NCBI GenBank assembly: GCA_963573305.1
Contig: OY754337.1
Span: forward strand, 75,219,094-75,283,093
Direction: 5' to 3'
Length of the DNA: 64,000 nucleotides
Source of the DNA: Pyrrhosoma nymphula
Lineage: Eukaryota; Arthropoda; Insecta; Odonata; Coenagrionidae
Shown: in pieces, positions 22,491 to 33,301 of the stretch
Layout of the letters: each line of letters opens with the position of its first letter
How positions within the stretch are numbered: the stretch's first letter is position 1
Position numbers and translations under genes: made by a program
The notes under the pieces: model-generated
The model's database searches: none
What the model saw: the letters and a program-made list of their open reading frames with translations, nothing else
What the model was told of the DNA's origin: nothing

Positions 22491-23013
22491 TCTCCGGGCC
22501 CCACAAGGTCCCATAATGGGGCCCTTTGGTGATCTACGTTACGTATTGGGTGTTGTGCAGTGGTTTCATTTCTTGCTTTTTAAAATTACTCCCACTCAAG
22601 ATAGAGGTGGGCATTTTTTTTTATCAAATGGCTGAAAGAATAAAGTTTATAATTCTTTCAATCAATTATCTTTTCCAAATCGTATTTCTCTGAAAACCGC
22701 GTTTTAGCTGCAGAAACACACTTTCCTCTGAAATCAGCAATGGCATATTTCCTTGACAGCCAGATTTTGGTCTATAACGTAGTTTAAATTCATTTTGCTT
22801 AGTTAAGCTGATTAGGAATGATAAGCATTGGGTTTTGTGCAGTGGTTTATTTGTTTGCTTTTTAAAACTACTTTCACTCAAGATAGAGAGTTAAAACTTA
22901 TTTTATCAGATACCCGAAAGAATGAACTTCCTTATTTTTTCAATCGATACTCCTCTTATATGATGAGTTATGAAGGAAGTGTGATCCCAAGCAACGCCGG
23001 GTAATTCAGCTAG
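22491..23013 (+). mobile_element. Helitron-like non-autonomous element
   Basis: The 3' end reads tcccaagcaacgccggg (an imperfect hairpin), then taattcag, ending CTAG before T at 23014. This is the hairpin plus CTRR-T architecture of Helitrons. A candidate 5' end TC follows an A at 22490. Two diverged direct repeats lie inside (about 22550-22660 and 22835-22935, sharing ttgtgcagtggttt and cactcaagatagag). No Rep/helicase coding is present. The 3' end is better supported than the 5' end. Confidence 0.6.
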
Positions 23014-23519
23014 TATGTATATACACATGCTAGCTGAATTGTATGTACACATATGTATTACAACAAAGGTGCTATTGCAAATTTATAAAAAATCATAAAT
23101 TTTACTTCTCAAAGCTTCAATTGATTTAGTGTTTTTTTTTTCATTTACTGGCAATGAGTTCCATATTTTGGTTGATGTTACAACAAATGGATCACTGAAT
23201 TTGGTGGTGCGATGAGAAGGAAAATAAAGCATTGAGGAATCGCTTCTAGTTATGACCCTACGAGAACTTAGGGACAGACTTCAAGGAGCAAATAGTCAGG
23301 CTTCTCGAATGAGAATAGCTGATGCAAAAACACACACTGCAAATACAATCGTTTATTTTTTACGATTAGCCACTTTAATTGGTCTCTGTAGGGGGAAATG
23401 TATTATCTTGGCGGTGTAAGACAAAGATGAACCGTACACGTGAGTTTTGTACTCGTGATAACATAACATTTAGCTCATACGGCAGATCGTTGAATACCAG
23501 ACAACAATAATATATATGA
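23014..23519. other. no gene recognised
   Basis: A small palindrome follows the Helitron end (aattcagcta ... tagctgaatt, 23003-23040). A short protein-like phrase (RELRDRLQGANSQ) at about 23260-23300 is too short to identify. Confidence 0.4.
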
Positions 23520-24017
23520 GGATAAATCAATGGTGTTAGGGGAAATTTTTGTTTTGCTATATTAATGAAAAAAGTGGCTCGGTACGTGTGTATTCACCCA
23601 TACATTCCATTTCACCCATGTTGGTTTATTTTTTTCACGCCGTACGCTGTACACTCTTTCACAACATAAGGTATTTTCGCGATTTTACGACTAGTGTGAA
23701 GTTGAGTAATAAGGTTATTATAAAAGATATAAGATAAAAATAATCCTGAGCACTTTTGAATGACACACTGATTCATTTTCGGCGCGATATCTGCTTCGGA
23801 ATCTTCCCATTTTTTAAACAATAATTCTCTGGAGCGAACAGCCGCTTGTACCAAATCCCGTTGAAAACTGCTTCATTTTTTTGACAAATGCTATATCGAA
23901 ATGTAATTCAATAAGTGCCTGATAGTTTGGTATCATTAGAAAGGTGAGATTTTTTGTCTTGATATTATGGAAAAATTTAATGAAGTTTATGTGAAATGAT
24001 ATCTTGCTCACACTACC
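23520..24017 (+). mobile_element. diverged family A relative
   Basis: Collinear with the right two thirds of family A: the cacgccgtacg segment, gcgattttacga, ctctggagcgaacagccg, gaaaactgcttc and an end tcttgctcacactacct. The left terminus and TTAA flanks are not recognisable. An older subfamily or an ancestor-related element. Confidence 0.5.
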
Positions 24018-26006
24018 TCAAACCTATCAGTCATATGTTTCTGCGTCTATATTGCACCCCTCAAGTCGATGTAAAAGCATGCTTCAAGAGTAGTTAGCCC
24101 CCTGGTTTTGCAATGCGCATAGAACATTTTCTGTATAATGATGTTTATATATTCCCGGCTGCGTCTGGCCCTCTCTAATTTACTCTGCTGTCGGAGGAAG
24201 AGTTTAATCTCTCAGTTCATGTGGACGTCACGCTCGGACGCCTAAAAATTTGCGTTAATTTTCTCCGCCGATGTGCATGAACGATTTACCGGTTCTAGCC
24301 ACTTTGACTTTGGTTTTTGTATTCATTTATTTAATAAGTTAATTTCATTGTTTGTTATATTCCATTACATCTTCGTATTCCTTTCTTTCCTTCATTAATG
24401 CCCGTCACGATTCTTTTTTTTGCTAGCTATTTCGTCGTAGTTTATGGCCAAAAGATTTATTATCTTTCTTAGTTTGTCTCCTCTCGCTGATTTTCTTTCC
24501 GCTTAAATTCTCGTCTTTATTTCCTTATTCTCCATATGTCAGTCCATATCACACTGAGCATTGTTCTCCACGACTATAATTCAAAAAACTCTTGAATTTT
24601 TCTTTTTAACTGCTCGAGTCATGCTGCTATAAAAACTGCTCTCCAAGAAAAACGTTTAGAGCGATTCCTTCCCAGCGCCTTTGGAATTCTTCCAGCTGTC
24701 AGAAGTCCTAACACGTTTTAAAAGCTATTTTCCCATCCATTTCCTCTTTCTTATTACGTCAGTTACGCTACCATTGTCGCTTGTCGTGTTAGCTTTGTAA
24801 ATGACCTTACTTGGTTAACATTTTTCACTTCCAAGGATATGTTAACACTGAATGACTGCTATTTCTCAGTGTTTTTGTCTTCCCTCAATTTATGATCTAT
24901 CTGAACTACGTCCTTGCCTTTATGATACTCTCCTTTGTACATTGTTGCTTCTCTTCTGGCTCTGCCAATGTTCCTATGCTCGCCTTTTTATGGTAATTGT
25001 TCTTTCTTCATCAGCCATGGTTGAAATCATAGAACGTCTGGTAGATACTTTTCCCAAACATTTGTAGAAAAGTTTGTTTCATATTTTTTTAGTTCAGTAC
25101 TCTCCTTTTTAGTTTTCATTTCAGCATAAATAATGAACCAATAATGAATCATAGGGCGCATTCTTGTGCACTCTTGCTCTGAATGTTCATTTTGGATATT
25201 AATGTAGACAGTCACTTCTATTTTTCATTATTTCCTGTATAATTGTTTGCAGTTATCTGCATCAGGATTAACCTTACGCAAAGTTCTCATCCTTAGAAAT
25301 TAAGGCAAAAGGATTACTCTACATTTTCCGCAATAGTTTTCCGCTATAACCCTTTTTCTCATCTTCCTCCTTTTTTCCCCTTTTTTAGTATGTATTTATA
25401 GCTTTCTCCTTCTATGTCTTTTCATCCGATAATGTTGCTTTGTAATGAAACCGTTGCCCTGGTAAATGAAACCTAGGTGGGGAAAGTGTCAACTTTTATT
25501 TTTGAGTTCTTGAGTAGGTTAGTGTATCGCGACCGCAGGAAATTAAACAACTGAGGTATCATGCTTTTTTTACATGTCGGTTTAAAATTACTGCTGTTGC
25601 TGATAACATGTCTTAGCTTCTGGAAAGAGAAATACCAAACGTATACAGATAAATTGTTGAGTTGATACATTTTCCATTCTTGGGAGTTGATCGGAGCGCT
25701 ATTTCTACGAATCGAACGAATTTTGGCCTCCTTGATAATATAATGTAACACGCAGTACTTGATCCTACACATAACCTATTATGCCAGCCGACACTTAGTA
25801 CTGAGGATGGAATACATTATAATCTGAGCCGTTCTAGAAGATTTCACACGACCTACACTACAGAGCTCATACTTAAGCAGAGCAGTATATATTTAAATTC
25901 AGATTGTTGCCCACTCTTAACAGAAACAGATATTTACCACGAAAGAAGGTCATTATAGACATCTGCTTTCATTGTGATAGCGGGAATGGCAATTATAATA
26001 CGAGCC
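24018..26006. other. 2 kb with no gene recognised
   Basis: T-rich DNA with frames up to 99 codons (25473-25772, minus) lacking recognisable motifs. Confidence 0.45.
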
Positions 26007-27156
26007 TAACGAAGACGCAGTATTGTACAGGGACCTAGGCAATGAGTCTGACAAGATCGCGTTACAAAAAGACCTTGATGCTATAAATGGATGATGCAAT
26101 ACTTGGCAGTTAGAATTGAATTTTAAATAGTGCGTTGTTATGAATTTTTGGAAAAATAATAACTCGGTGAACGAAACGTACACAATTAATCAAACCAACT
26201 TATCAAATGTAGAGTCAGTTAAATACTTAGGTGTGATCCTTACTCAGGACCTGTCCTGGGGTAAACACGTCCGGGAAATCTGCGGACAGGCTAGTCGCAA
26301 ATTGGGATTTATTAAAAGAATATTAGGAAACTGCGACGAGAAGGTTAAAGAGCAATGTTATTTTTCACTCGTGAGACCTCACTTGGAGTTTGCCGCTAGC
26401 ATATGGGACCCTTACGAAGTAGGACTAATCTCTGAAATAGATCGAATACAACGGAGAGCAGCAAGATTTGTGAAAAGTTGTTACGATAAACTAAGCAGTT
26501 TTACCGAATTGTTGAAGGAATTAGGGTGGGCATCTCTAACTAATCGATGGGAGAAATACAGGTTAAATCTTATACGCAAGTTCGGAGTAGACAGTTTTTT
26601 GCTGGACGTGCAACATATATTGCTAGAGCCAACGTACTATGGTAGAAGCGATCACAGGAATAAGATAAAGGAAATTGACTGCAGAAGCGATAAATTTAGA
26701 ATGAAATTTTTCCCACGTACAATAAGGGATCATAATAGTTGCGATAGATCAGTCATATGTAACTTCCACCCTCACTAGGTAGAGGAGAATTTTTCACTTG
26801 TGTTTGATAACATAGCATCATTATTAAAACTTAACACCGCTTGATATGTCCAGAATTATTTTATTTTGTTCTCTGCATGAAGTAGCATCTCGTAGCATTC
26901 ATAAATTAACAGTATTAGTAATATTAACCACTGGATGTATGTATATCATTGTTCTGTATGTTTGCATGTTCATTTAAGTATCACTCTCCCAGTTTCCGGT
27001 TAGACTGCACACTGTTCTCCTGACTGCTTTTTGGTCCGCGCCTAGCGGCCGGGGGAACGTGCGAGTTCTAATTTGTACTGGGACGAGTGCTGCATGTCTG
27101 GAATCACCCCGTGCCATACACCCTAGTGATGGCTTGCACGGTACTTAGTAGATGTA
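26007..27156 (+). pseudogene. 5'-truncated CR1/L2-like LINE: RT remnant plus 3' UTR
   Basis: Coding similarity starts near 26012 with EDAVLYRDL, a decayed version of the RT catalytic box (normally ADD before VLY). It continues through two stop codons (near 26090 and 26130) into the open frame 26140-26778. Residues there include VKYLGVILTQDLSWGKHV, KLGFIKRILGN, VRPHLEFAASIWDP, RIQRRAARFV and FFPRTIRDHNS, all standard for the thumb and C-terminus of CR1/L2/Jockey-group LINEs. The 3' UTR ends at about 27156 with tagatgtagatg. It cannot encode an active RT. Confidence 0.8.
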
Positions 27157-27539
27157 GATGAGAAGACGTCTGTTGAGCAAATTACGTTCGCAGAAATTTA
27201 ATTTCCTTCGAACACCAACCGGTGTAGTGTGTGGTCTTAAACTGTCGACTACTGTCCCTTTTTCCTGTTATTCCCTGATCCCAAGTGCCTTTGCGTGGTA
27301 CATAGGCGATTTTGTGCCGTACTAGCTGATGTTTAACTATTTATACTCCTCGCGTTTAGTAAAATTTTCTAGGAAACAATTTATGACGGCAGACTTGGGG
27401 AACAGGTATTTTATCCTTAGTTGATTTCACTGCCGGAAAATTATTTCTCACTTTAAGAATGAATAGTTGACGTTGATTTTAGATGACTTAGGTGGCTCTG
27501 TGACTTCAAAAGCTAAATTTAATTTGCCGACACCTACTA

Positions 27540-28034
27540 GATCCTGCTACTCCAACAATTTCTATTGATTTACTTTTTTTGTTCCATTTCTCTTATTTTG
27601 TATTGGATATTTTCAATTATTTTATTCTTCTCTTGAATTTATGATTTTGACTCGGTTATGATTTCTCTAAGTTCTTTAACAACACAAAGTCCATCGCATT
27701 ATCGCATAAAAAAGATAAACTATGTTTTATATCACTTATATCTTGCGATAGGGATGTGACTCTTGGTTTACCGTTATCAGAAGAATATTCAATTCCAGGG
27801 GAAGAGGCCGCTCCATTTGTTTTTATTTCTGCAGTTTTTTGCAGAAGTAGCCGTGGTAATTGTTCTACAGGTTGCATATTTCCAGGAATATTTTGCTTTC
27901 CTTGACATTGACCAGTATGTGGACTCCTTAATGCCGGAGCATTCATAGTGAAAGTTGCCGTCACAACATCGACATCTGACAAAGTCTTCATCTCCTGGAA
28001 GTTCTTCATCACATCTAGAGCACTTCATTATCAC
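27540..28034 (-). pseudogene. LINE ORF1 remnant with PHD-type zinc finger and coiled coil
   Basis: From an ATG at 28034 the frame encodes a PHD-like finger with Cys/His in the right order: CSRCDEELPG, then CRCCDGNFHYECSG, then a final C. A frameshift near 27830 moves the reading into the frame of 27656-28012 (ISDIKHSLSFLCD). A further shift gives a coiled-coil-like stretch (IQEKNKIIENIQYKIREME) and then IEIVGV, near 27560. Zinc finger, coiled coil and (N)IEI(V/S)G is the usual order in CR1-like ORF1 proteins. Stops and shifts show it is dead. It may belong to the same LINE clade as 26007-27156. Confidence 0.65.
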
Positions 28035-28150
28035 TTATATAAGGAAAATAAACATTAATGATGCACTAAAATACACGATTCTAGCACCAGAGAAAAATAA
28101 CGACAGTCACTTTTCTTTTTCGAATGGAAAAATAGTTTTAAAAAAGTGAA

Positions 28151-28437
28151 AAATGTATCTCAAAGACAATATCCACATTCACCAACATTCACCGAGTTAG
28201 TTTAAGGTTACTTGCGTCGTAACAATCCAAAATTATGTTAGGTAACACAAAAATTACTCGGAAAAAACGTATAAATAACACCACTTGAGAACGATCGTCT
28301 GTCCACCAATGCAGTGTTGCCAACTCTCAACAATTTCATTTTTATGACGGCATTTTAAGAAAATATTTTCTATTCTCACAATATAAATCACATTGGAATT
28401 ATATTTGGAATGTAAGCTGTTGTTAGAAAAATAGAAA
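28151..28437. other. no gene recognised
   Basis: AT-rich sequence upstream of the ORF1 remnant. It could include LINE 5' UTR, but nothing specific is visible. Confidence 0.4.
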
Positions 28438-28870
28438 TTTTAGTGCCGCGAAAACATTTGTAAAAGAGAACTTCTCGGTAATTACCAAATAAAACATATT
28501 TAAGACTGTATCCTGGCTTGTTTCATGATGTAAACGACTTCGCTACCGATATTTTTTTTTGTTTTTTGATTTACGAAAGATGTTAAGTTTGAGTAATGAA
28601 TGTATTTATAAATATAATGGAGAAAGCACACGTACTACACACGGAACTATTTATGTCACTATCTGTGCGTCAAAACTTCTTCATTTTCTTTTTTTTTTAA
28701 TTAATTTCTCCGCGGAGCGCACAACCGCAATGGAAAACGTGATCTTTTTTTGCCAAAAATATCTCGAAAACTAGTGCGGTTAGTGGATGATATTTCGCGT
28801 CATTTTGAAAGATGATGTCTTTCTCTTTATGATGAGGCCACGTTCGTTTAATTTAATGGGTGGTGATGTC
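28438..28870 (+). mobile_element. ancient family A relative
   Basis: Weakly collinear with family A over its right half: cggagcgcacaaccgcaatg, aaaatatctcgaaaactag, gcggttagtggatgatattt, aaaatgag-like gatgaggcc and a degraded final TIR. No TSD is visible. Confidence 0.4.
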
Positions 28871-29592
28871 TCTCTTGAAATACCTTATTATCAGCGTTGT
28901 TGTGTTTTCCGCCCTCCCCTGCTTCTGCTTTGGCGACTTCCCAACCCCGCCCCGCCCGACCTCTTCCCTCCCTCCCTTCCCCAACCCCCCCTCCCCGCCC
29001 TCCTCCCTCGCGAAACCCTCCCCCCCTCCAAGGTCAAACAGAGTCCGACACACAGTCTCCCGGGATCTCCTCCCTCCCCCTCCTTCCCTCACCCCCCTCC
29101 ACAGTCAGCAGTCGATGGGCGGTGGAGTAAGGGGTATCTGCCGCCAGGGAGTGATTTAAGCGGGGAGTGATCGGGTGACGAGCCGACTGACTCGTGAGTG
29201 AGTTGAGTGAGGTCTTTCTGTCTTTCTCTTTGTCTGTTTGATGTTGGCGGGTGGGAGGGGGCTAATGGGGGGGGGGGGCGTGGAAGCATTATCCCACCGC
29301 GTGTCGTGGGTCCACTCGTCCTTCTCATTTCCGAATTTGGCCGGGAGAGAGCGCGCAAACATCGCAAATGAACGTCGGATCTCTTTGGAATAAGTAAGCG
29401 TTGAAAGAGAGAGATGGCGAAACGCTTTGGAATGTCGAGCAACAGCGGACATCTTGGTGGTCCCGATTAGAACGAAGCCTTTGGGTTCTCATGTACTCCC
29501 AACTGCCAAGGCTTTGTAAAGTTGGTGGTTTCCGGCGTGACTTTATGGAACTTACTATTCATTTTTAATAAAAATGTTAAACTTTGTTTTTT
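28871..29592. other. low-complexity C/T- and G-rich DNA, no gene
   Basis: About 28900-29300 is dominated by CCCTCCC-type runs and a G tract near 29268-29278. The overlapping Pro/Ser-rich frames (28787-29170, 28860-29159, 28897-29130 and minus partners) are compositional. Confidence 0.6.
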
Positions 29593-29745
29593 CCACATTA
29601 AAAGAAATATGAAGAATTGAAGAGGGATCTAATAACGGGCCATCCTTAGGAGAGAAAGCGAGACAATTTCTGTTAGATTGGGATACAGAATGGGGACTGT
29701 CTAAGAACCTACCAATCAGCTGGTAGAATACTTGAATAAAATGAA
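29593..29745 (-). mobile_element. 3' end of the RTE/craniofacial-like LINE
   Basis: On the minus strand this matches the C-terminal codons and 3' UTR of the LINE at 19485-20185, with shared phrases ccaattagctggtagaatac, gcagaatggggactgt and ctaataacgggcc. About 150 bp survive. It is a 5'-truncated insertion. Confidence 0.7.
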
Positions 29746-29756
29746 ATTTTAATTTT

Positions 29757-29935
29757 CACGACCATGGTTTCGACGGTTGACGTCATCATCAGGTAAAAAA
29801 TACAAATTGTAGGACATATAAGTGTCCTACGGTATATAAGTATAAGGCTAGGTATATATAGGTACGTGTCATGAAATTTGTATTTTTTACCTGATGATTA
29901 CGTTTACCGTCGAAACAACAAACCGACAACTGACG
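29757..29935. mobile_element. PLE-like inverted arms with hammerhead-like modules
   Basis: The minus arm 29792-29760 has CUGAUGA, an extra U, stem II GACG/CGUC with a 5-nt loop, GAAA, the palindrome ACCATGGT and C. The plus arm (29891-29916) keeps CUGAUGA and CGUC-GAAAC, but stem II is weakened (UACG) and stem III is lost. The arms share aaatttgtattttttacctgatga and are separated by about 100 bp. Confidence 0.65.
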
Positions 29936-29989
29936 GAAAAAAACAAAGTTTAACCTTTTTGTTTAAAATGCTAATGCTTTGTATAAATT

Positions 29990-30070
29990 ATCAGCTTAAC
30001 CATGGTAGGTACAAACTAAATCTTAGGCTGGATTCAAACCCGCGGCCTCCGAGTTACCAAGCCCGCAAGA
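29990..30070 (-). mobile_element. possible tRNA-like SINE head
   Basis: On the minus strand the box B-like gggtttgaatccag follows ctcggaggccgc, with gcttggtaactc upstream in a D-arm-like position. No second copy is present in the window. It could be a decayed tRNA pseudogene. Confidence 0.3.
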
Positions 30071-30233
30071 TACACTAATAGAACTGCTTAGCAATTGGTT
30101 ACCCAGCTCTAAAGGAGGTCCGATAGATTTCTCTGACGAATTATTAGAAGAGACAAAAGATGACTTCTTAGAAGCTGGAATCCATCCCATCCACGATAGA
30201 CAGAAGCGTCCAATAAAGTGGGAAGCAAAGTGA
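30027..30233 (+). pseudogene. coding-like stretch, unrecognised; possible terminal exon
   Basis: Open from 30027 (after TAG at 30024) to a TGA at 30231, 68 codons, with no ATG. From about 30081 it reads as ordinary protein: IELLSNWLPSSKGG, PIDFSDELLEETKDDFLEAG, IHPIHDRQKRPIKWEAK. Acidic and aliphatic residues are well mixed, unlike the T-rich shadow frames around it. I do not recognise the family. It may be a last exon of a host gene, a processed fragment or chance. Confidence 0.35.
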
Positions 30234-31757
30234 TATTTAGCTTCAAGTGGTTCATTTTACGTTTGGGTGATTCAGTATAAATTCAATCCGTTTTCGATTT
30301 CGAAGGCTCGAGGAAGTCTATTTAGTGATGAGGAATTGAGAAAAATTTAGCCGATAGGTATCGATCAGTTTAATAATTAGTGGAACTATATCATGTCAAA
30401 GAGAATATTGCCCTTCCTTCCGAATTCTGAAGTTAAATTGAGATAACGCCGTGATTGCTTCATTATGAGTGGCACGTGTTCCTTAAGTTACGAGGAAGCG
30501 ACTGCGAAGTGCTTATTTACGACTTGTGGGTGACGCGCGAACAAGTCAATGAAAAACTATCAGGCAATGTCCGCGACACTACCGAAGGTGTCTATTTCGT
30601 AAGACGTCTTCTTGAAAGTCGGGAATGTTCACGAATTGAGTGGATGAGATTATGGACTTCTTAGATTCAGCATTCGATGTTCTTTCCTGCAACCTCTTTA
30701 TAAAGGCTTTCACTTTTAAAAATTCTCTGTAATGTATAATCTTTTCAATATTTCTCCACCTAAATGTCTCAATTTTTTCATTTCTTTATTTACTTCAGCT
30801 TGTGCCGTGATTTTATCCCCCAGAACGATTTAGCGCTTTCAAATAAACCCGCTCGCAAACTCTTCGCGCGATTTTACGTCGAGCTGCAATAATTTGACGC
30901 TGGCGACGAGTGATTTTTATGGCCATAATTGAAGGCATCTTGTTTTGCATAATTACGTTTTATGTTTCAAGATGGCCGTTAATTTCACACTTGCTGCCTT
31001 CTTCGCTCGAATGACGCTTGACCTGTTCTATTTTTTTTTCCGAGCTACGGTGCCTGGAGTAAATTTTGTCTGTATACAGATTTGTGAAAAACTTTGCATA
31101 CGTGTTCTCATTAGTGATACCTATGGATAAAATTGAAAAAAATTGCATCTTGCGGATTTGATTTTTCGGCAATTCAATGCTATCTTATCACCTTATGGCA
31201 CGTGATATAAATTACGTAATAATTCGATTACCTACATATGTACAGATTTCCTTCTAAATGCGAAATGATGCATTTATTATTGTTAAAATTATTCCTAAAT
31301 AATATCAAGGTGCCACGCCGAGTCCAGTATTCGAATAAATATATATATATCAATATGATTTCGCCTAAATTTCGAATACCGCCTCGAAAACACTTATCAA
31401 AAAAGCTTTAATTAAAGAAAAAACATTATAAAATACAATTCTGGTATCTCTTCCATTACTGCATGTAAGGTGCGTTCTAATGCATAAACGAATGCACTTA
31501 ATGACATTTGATCCGAGAATTTTTTTTCGACTTAATTAAGAAATAATTAAATTGTGCACTCAATGTCTCATGATTTCCGATCCAGTCACTTATTTTTCTT
31601 CCGTGCCTATTTCCCATGTCTCTTGGTGTCGGCCCTCCTGGTCCTTCTTCGACGCTCTATGAGTTGCTGCGTCATTTCAGGTTGTAGGTCCATTGTCTCT
31701 GTATCTATCTCATACTTTTCTCCATCTCTATAGGTCTCTCACACTCACGATTTTTTT
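30234..31757. other. no gene recognised
   Basis: AT-rich except for a mixed-composition block near 30780-30960, which might be conserved non-coding sequence. Short frames only. Confidence 0.45.
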
Positions 31758-32413
31758 ACCACGCTTATTGTAACTTCACCTGTTTTTTTGTTTGCTTGTC
31801 TGGATGGAATCTTGTAATCGAAATCTAACCCTTTTGTCAATGTTCAATGAAGCTGAAATTTGTCACACTTACTCTCGATGACATTTCATGAATCAGTTAT
31901 TTCATTCACTATTTATCAAGTTTACCTACTAAAAAAATATAACTGTTTCAGGCTGGACCTGGTGTAAGTTGTCGATATTCATAATGAATAAAAAACACTT
32001 AGTAATCTTCCACAGATTTATCTACTCAAATTAAATGGTTTGCATTAAATGTGTAACAAAGTCTTTTGCCAATAGATGGCGCTAATAGAAGTAAGTACCT
32101 GTAGTGAGAAGAAATGCTAATAATTTAAATTTCAAAGAACCGTTGCATAATTAATGTAAATACTAAAAAGTAGAAAATGATTATATATTTATATTCAAGT
32201 GTACTAAAAAGTGACAAATAATTTTTTCATCACTCAGAAAATAAATGCGGGGGCACTTTTTCTTTATTAACATCCAAATTCTGTCAATTATATCAATATA
32301 TTTTCCACAAGCGTCCACGTTTTATTAGAAGATTGATGAACAAATTATTTTTTTACTGTTTAGTACACTTGAATGTCGGCGTGGTTTTTTGAAAAGTATG
32401 TTGTTACAAATAT
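31758..32413 (+). repeat. family B repeat, copy 1
   Basis: Starts accacgcttattgtaac and ends ggcgtggt, giving a short terminal inverted match (ACCACGC). It contains the markers gtctggatgga, agctgaaattt, aatagatggcgcta and ttcaagtgtact, plus an internal inverted pair (ttcaagtgtactaaa against its complement near 32370). A second copy occupies 49883-50215 and 54985-55085, split by a foldback and a Jockey element. Confidence 0.6.
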
Positions 32414-32464
32414 ACAAGATGGTTGAAGCGTTTACTTTGTGGAATTTCGACATGATAGAATGAT

Positions 32465-32545
32465 TAAAACTTTGTAATGTTCCACACTGTTTTTATTAAT
32501 GATACAAGTCTGACCGGTTTCACACGTCATCATCAGAGGCTAAAA
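32465..32545 (-). mobile_element. PLE-like fragment with minimal hammerhead-like core
   Basis: On the minus strand, 32536-32512 reads CUGAUGA, an extra U, a very short stem II (about 2-3 bp in GACGUGU), GAAA, the palindrome ACCGGT and C. It continues into aataaaaacagtgtggaac and attacaaag, resembling the flank beside the other modules. No inverted partner arm is present. Confidence 0.5.
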
Positions 32546-32864
32546 TTACGAAGTACAGAGGTGGTGGCTGGAATATATACTGGGTTCCCGGGGAAGGAAG
32601 TAAGGAGGAGGAGGTTGGGATTGGGGGGGTGGGGAGATATTAGTAACGAGACGGGGCAAGGTTACGGGAAATTAAAAACCAACAGCTTCAAGAGCGTCAG
32701 CGTGCTGTTACATATTATAATGTAATTTCCTAACCATGTGAATTTGTGTGTATCATAAACCTTTTCGTAAAGAACTATTCCGTTAGTGATCAGAATACTT
32801 CATAGTAAACTCATCATTCCAACATATTATGTCGTGCATGCTCGGTGCAGTAATTACATGGCGT
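32546..32864. other. no gene recognised
   Basis: A G-rich patch near 32580-32640; otherwise AT-rich. Nothing identified. Confidence 0.5.
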
Positions 32865-33125
32865 CAGGGGCGTAGCCAGGTGGCTTGAGGGGCTTCAGGC
32901 CCCCCGAAATTTCAAATAATATTATTAGTTTAGTTTTATCATGCAATATATTGGCTGAAAATTACATTGGTTTAAGAGGGGGAAAATGAAACAAAATAAA
33001 GTAGTTTTCTATCAAAAAGTTAGCCATATGTAAACTGATAGCGAATAAAATTGTACCAAGAGAGGACCCCCCCCAGGCTTCAGATTAAGCTCCCCCCCCG
33101 AACCAAAATCCCGGCTGCGTCACTG
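32865..33125. mobile_element. hAT-type MITE related to the 17.9-kb copy
   Basis: Begins caggggcgtagccagg and ends cccggctgcgtcactg, matching the termini at 17879-18289. The flanking 8-mers catggcgt and catagagt match at 6 of 8 positions. Two C-runs lie near the right end. Non-coding. Confidence 0.65.
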
Positions 33126-33301
33126 CATAGAGTATACTACATAACCGCTCTTTCAGATGACAATTTGTATCCTTTCCATACGGAATATTTATAGTTGGCT
33201 TTTTCTCCTCGGAGAGCATAAAAATAATGGAACTTTCCATTTCCGCCCCAGTCTCCTTAAAGTAGTTTGAGCGAGATAGTTCCCTAGTCATAATGGAGAC
33301 C

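Noticed and set aside
26007..28034. A single LINE with twin-priming inversion joining the RT and ORF1 remnants
   Set aside because: The inverted ORF1 part lies beyond the 3' tail, whereas twin priming places the inverted 5' part upstream of the 3' segment.
28787..29452. Proline/serine-rich overlapping ORFs
   Set aside because: Open frames occur on both strands and in several phases of CCCTCCC-type low-complexity DNA; composition explains them.
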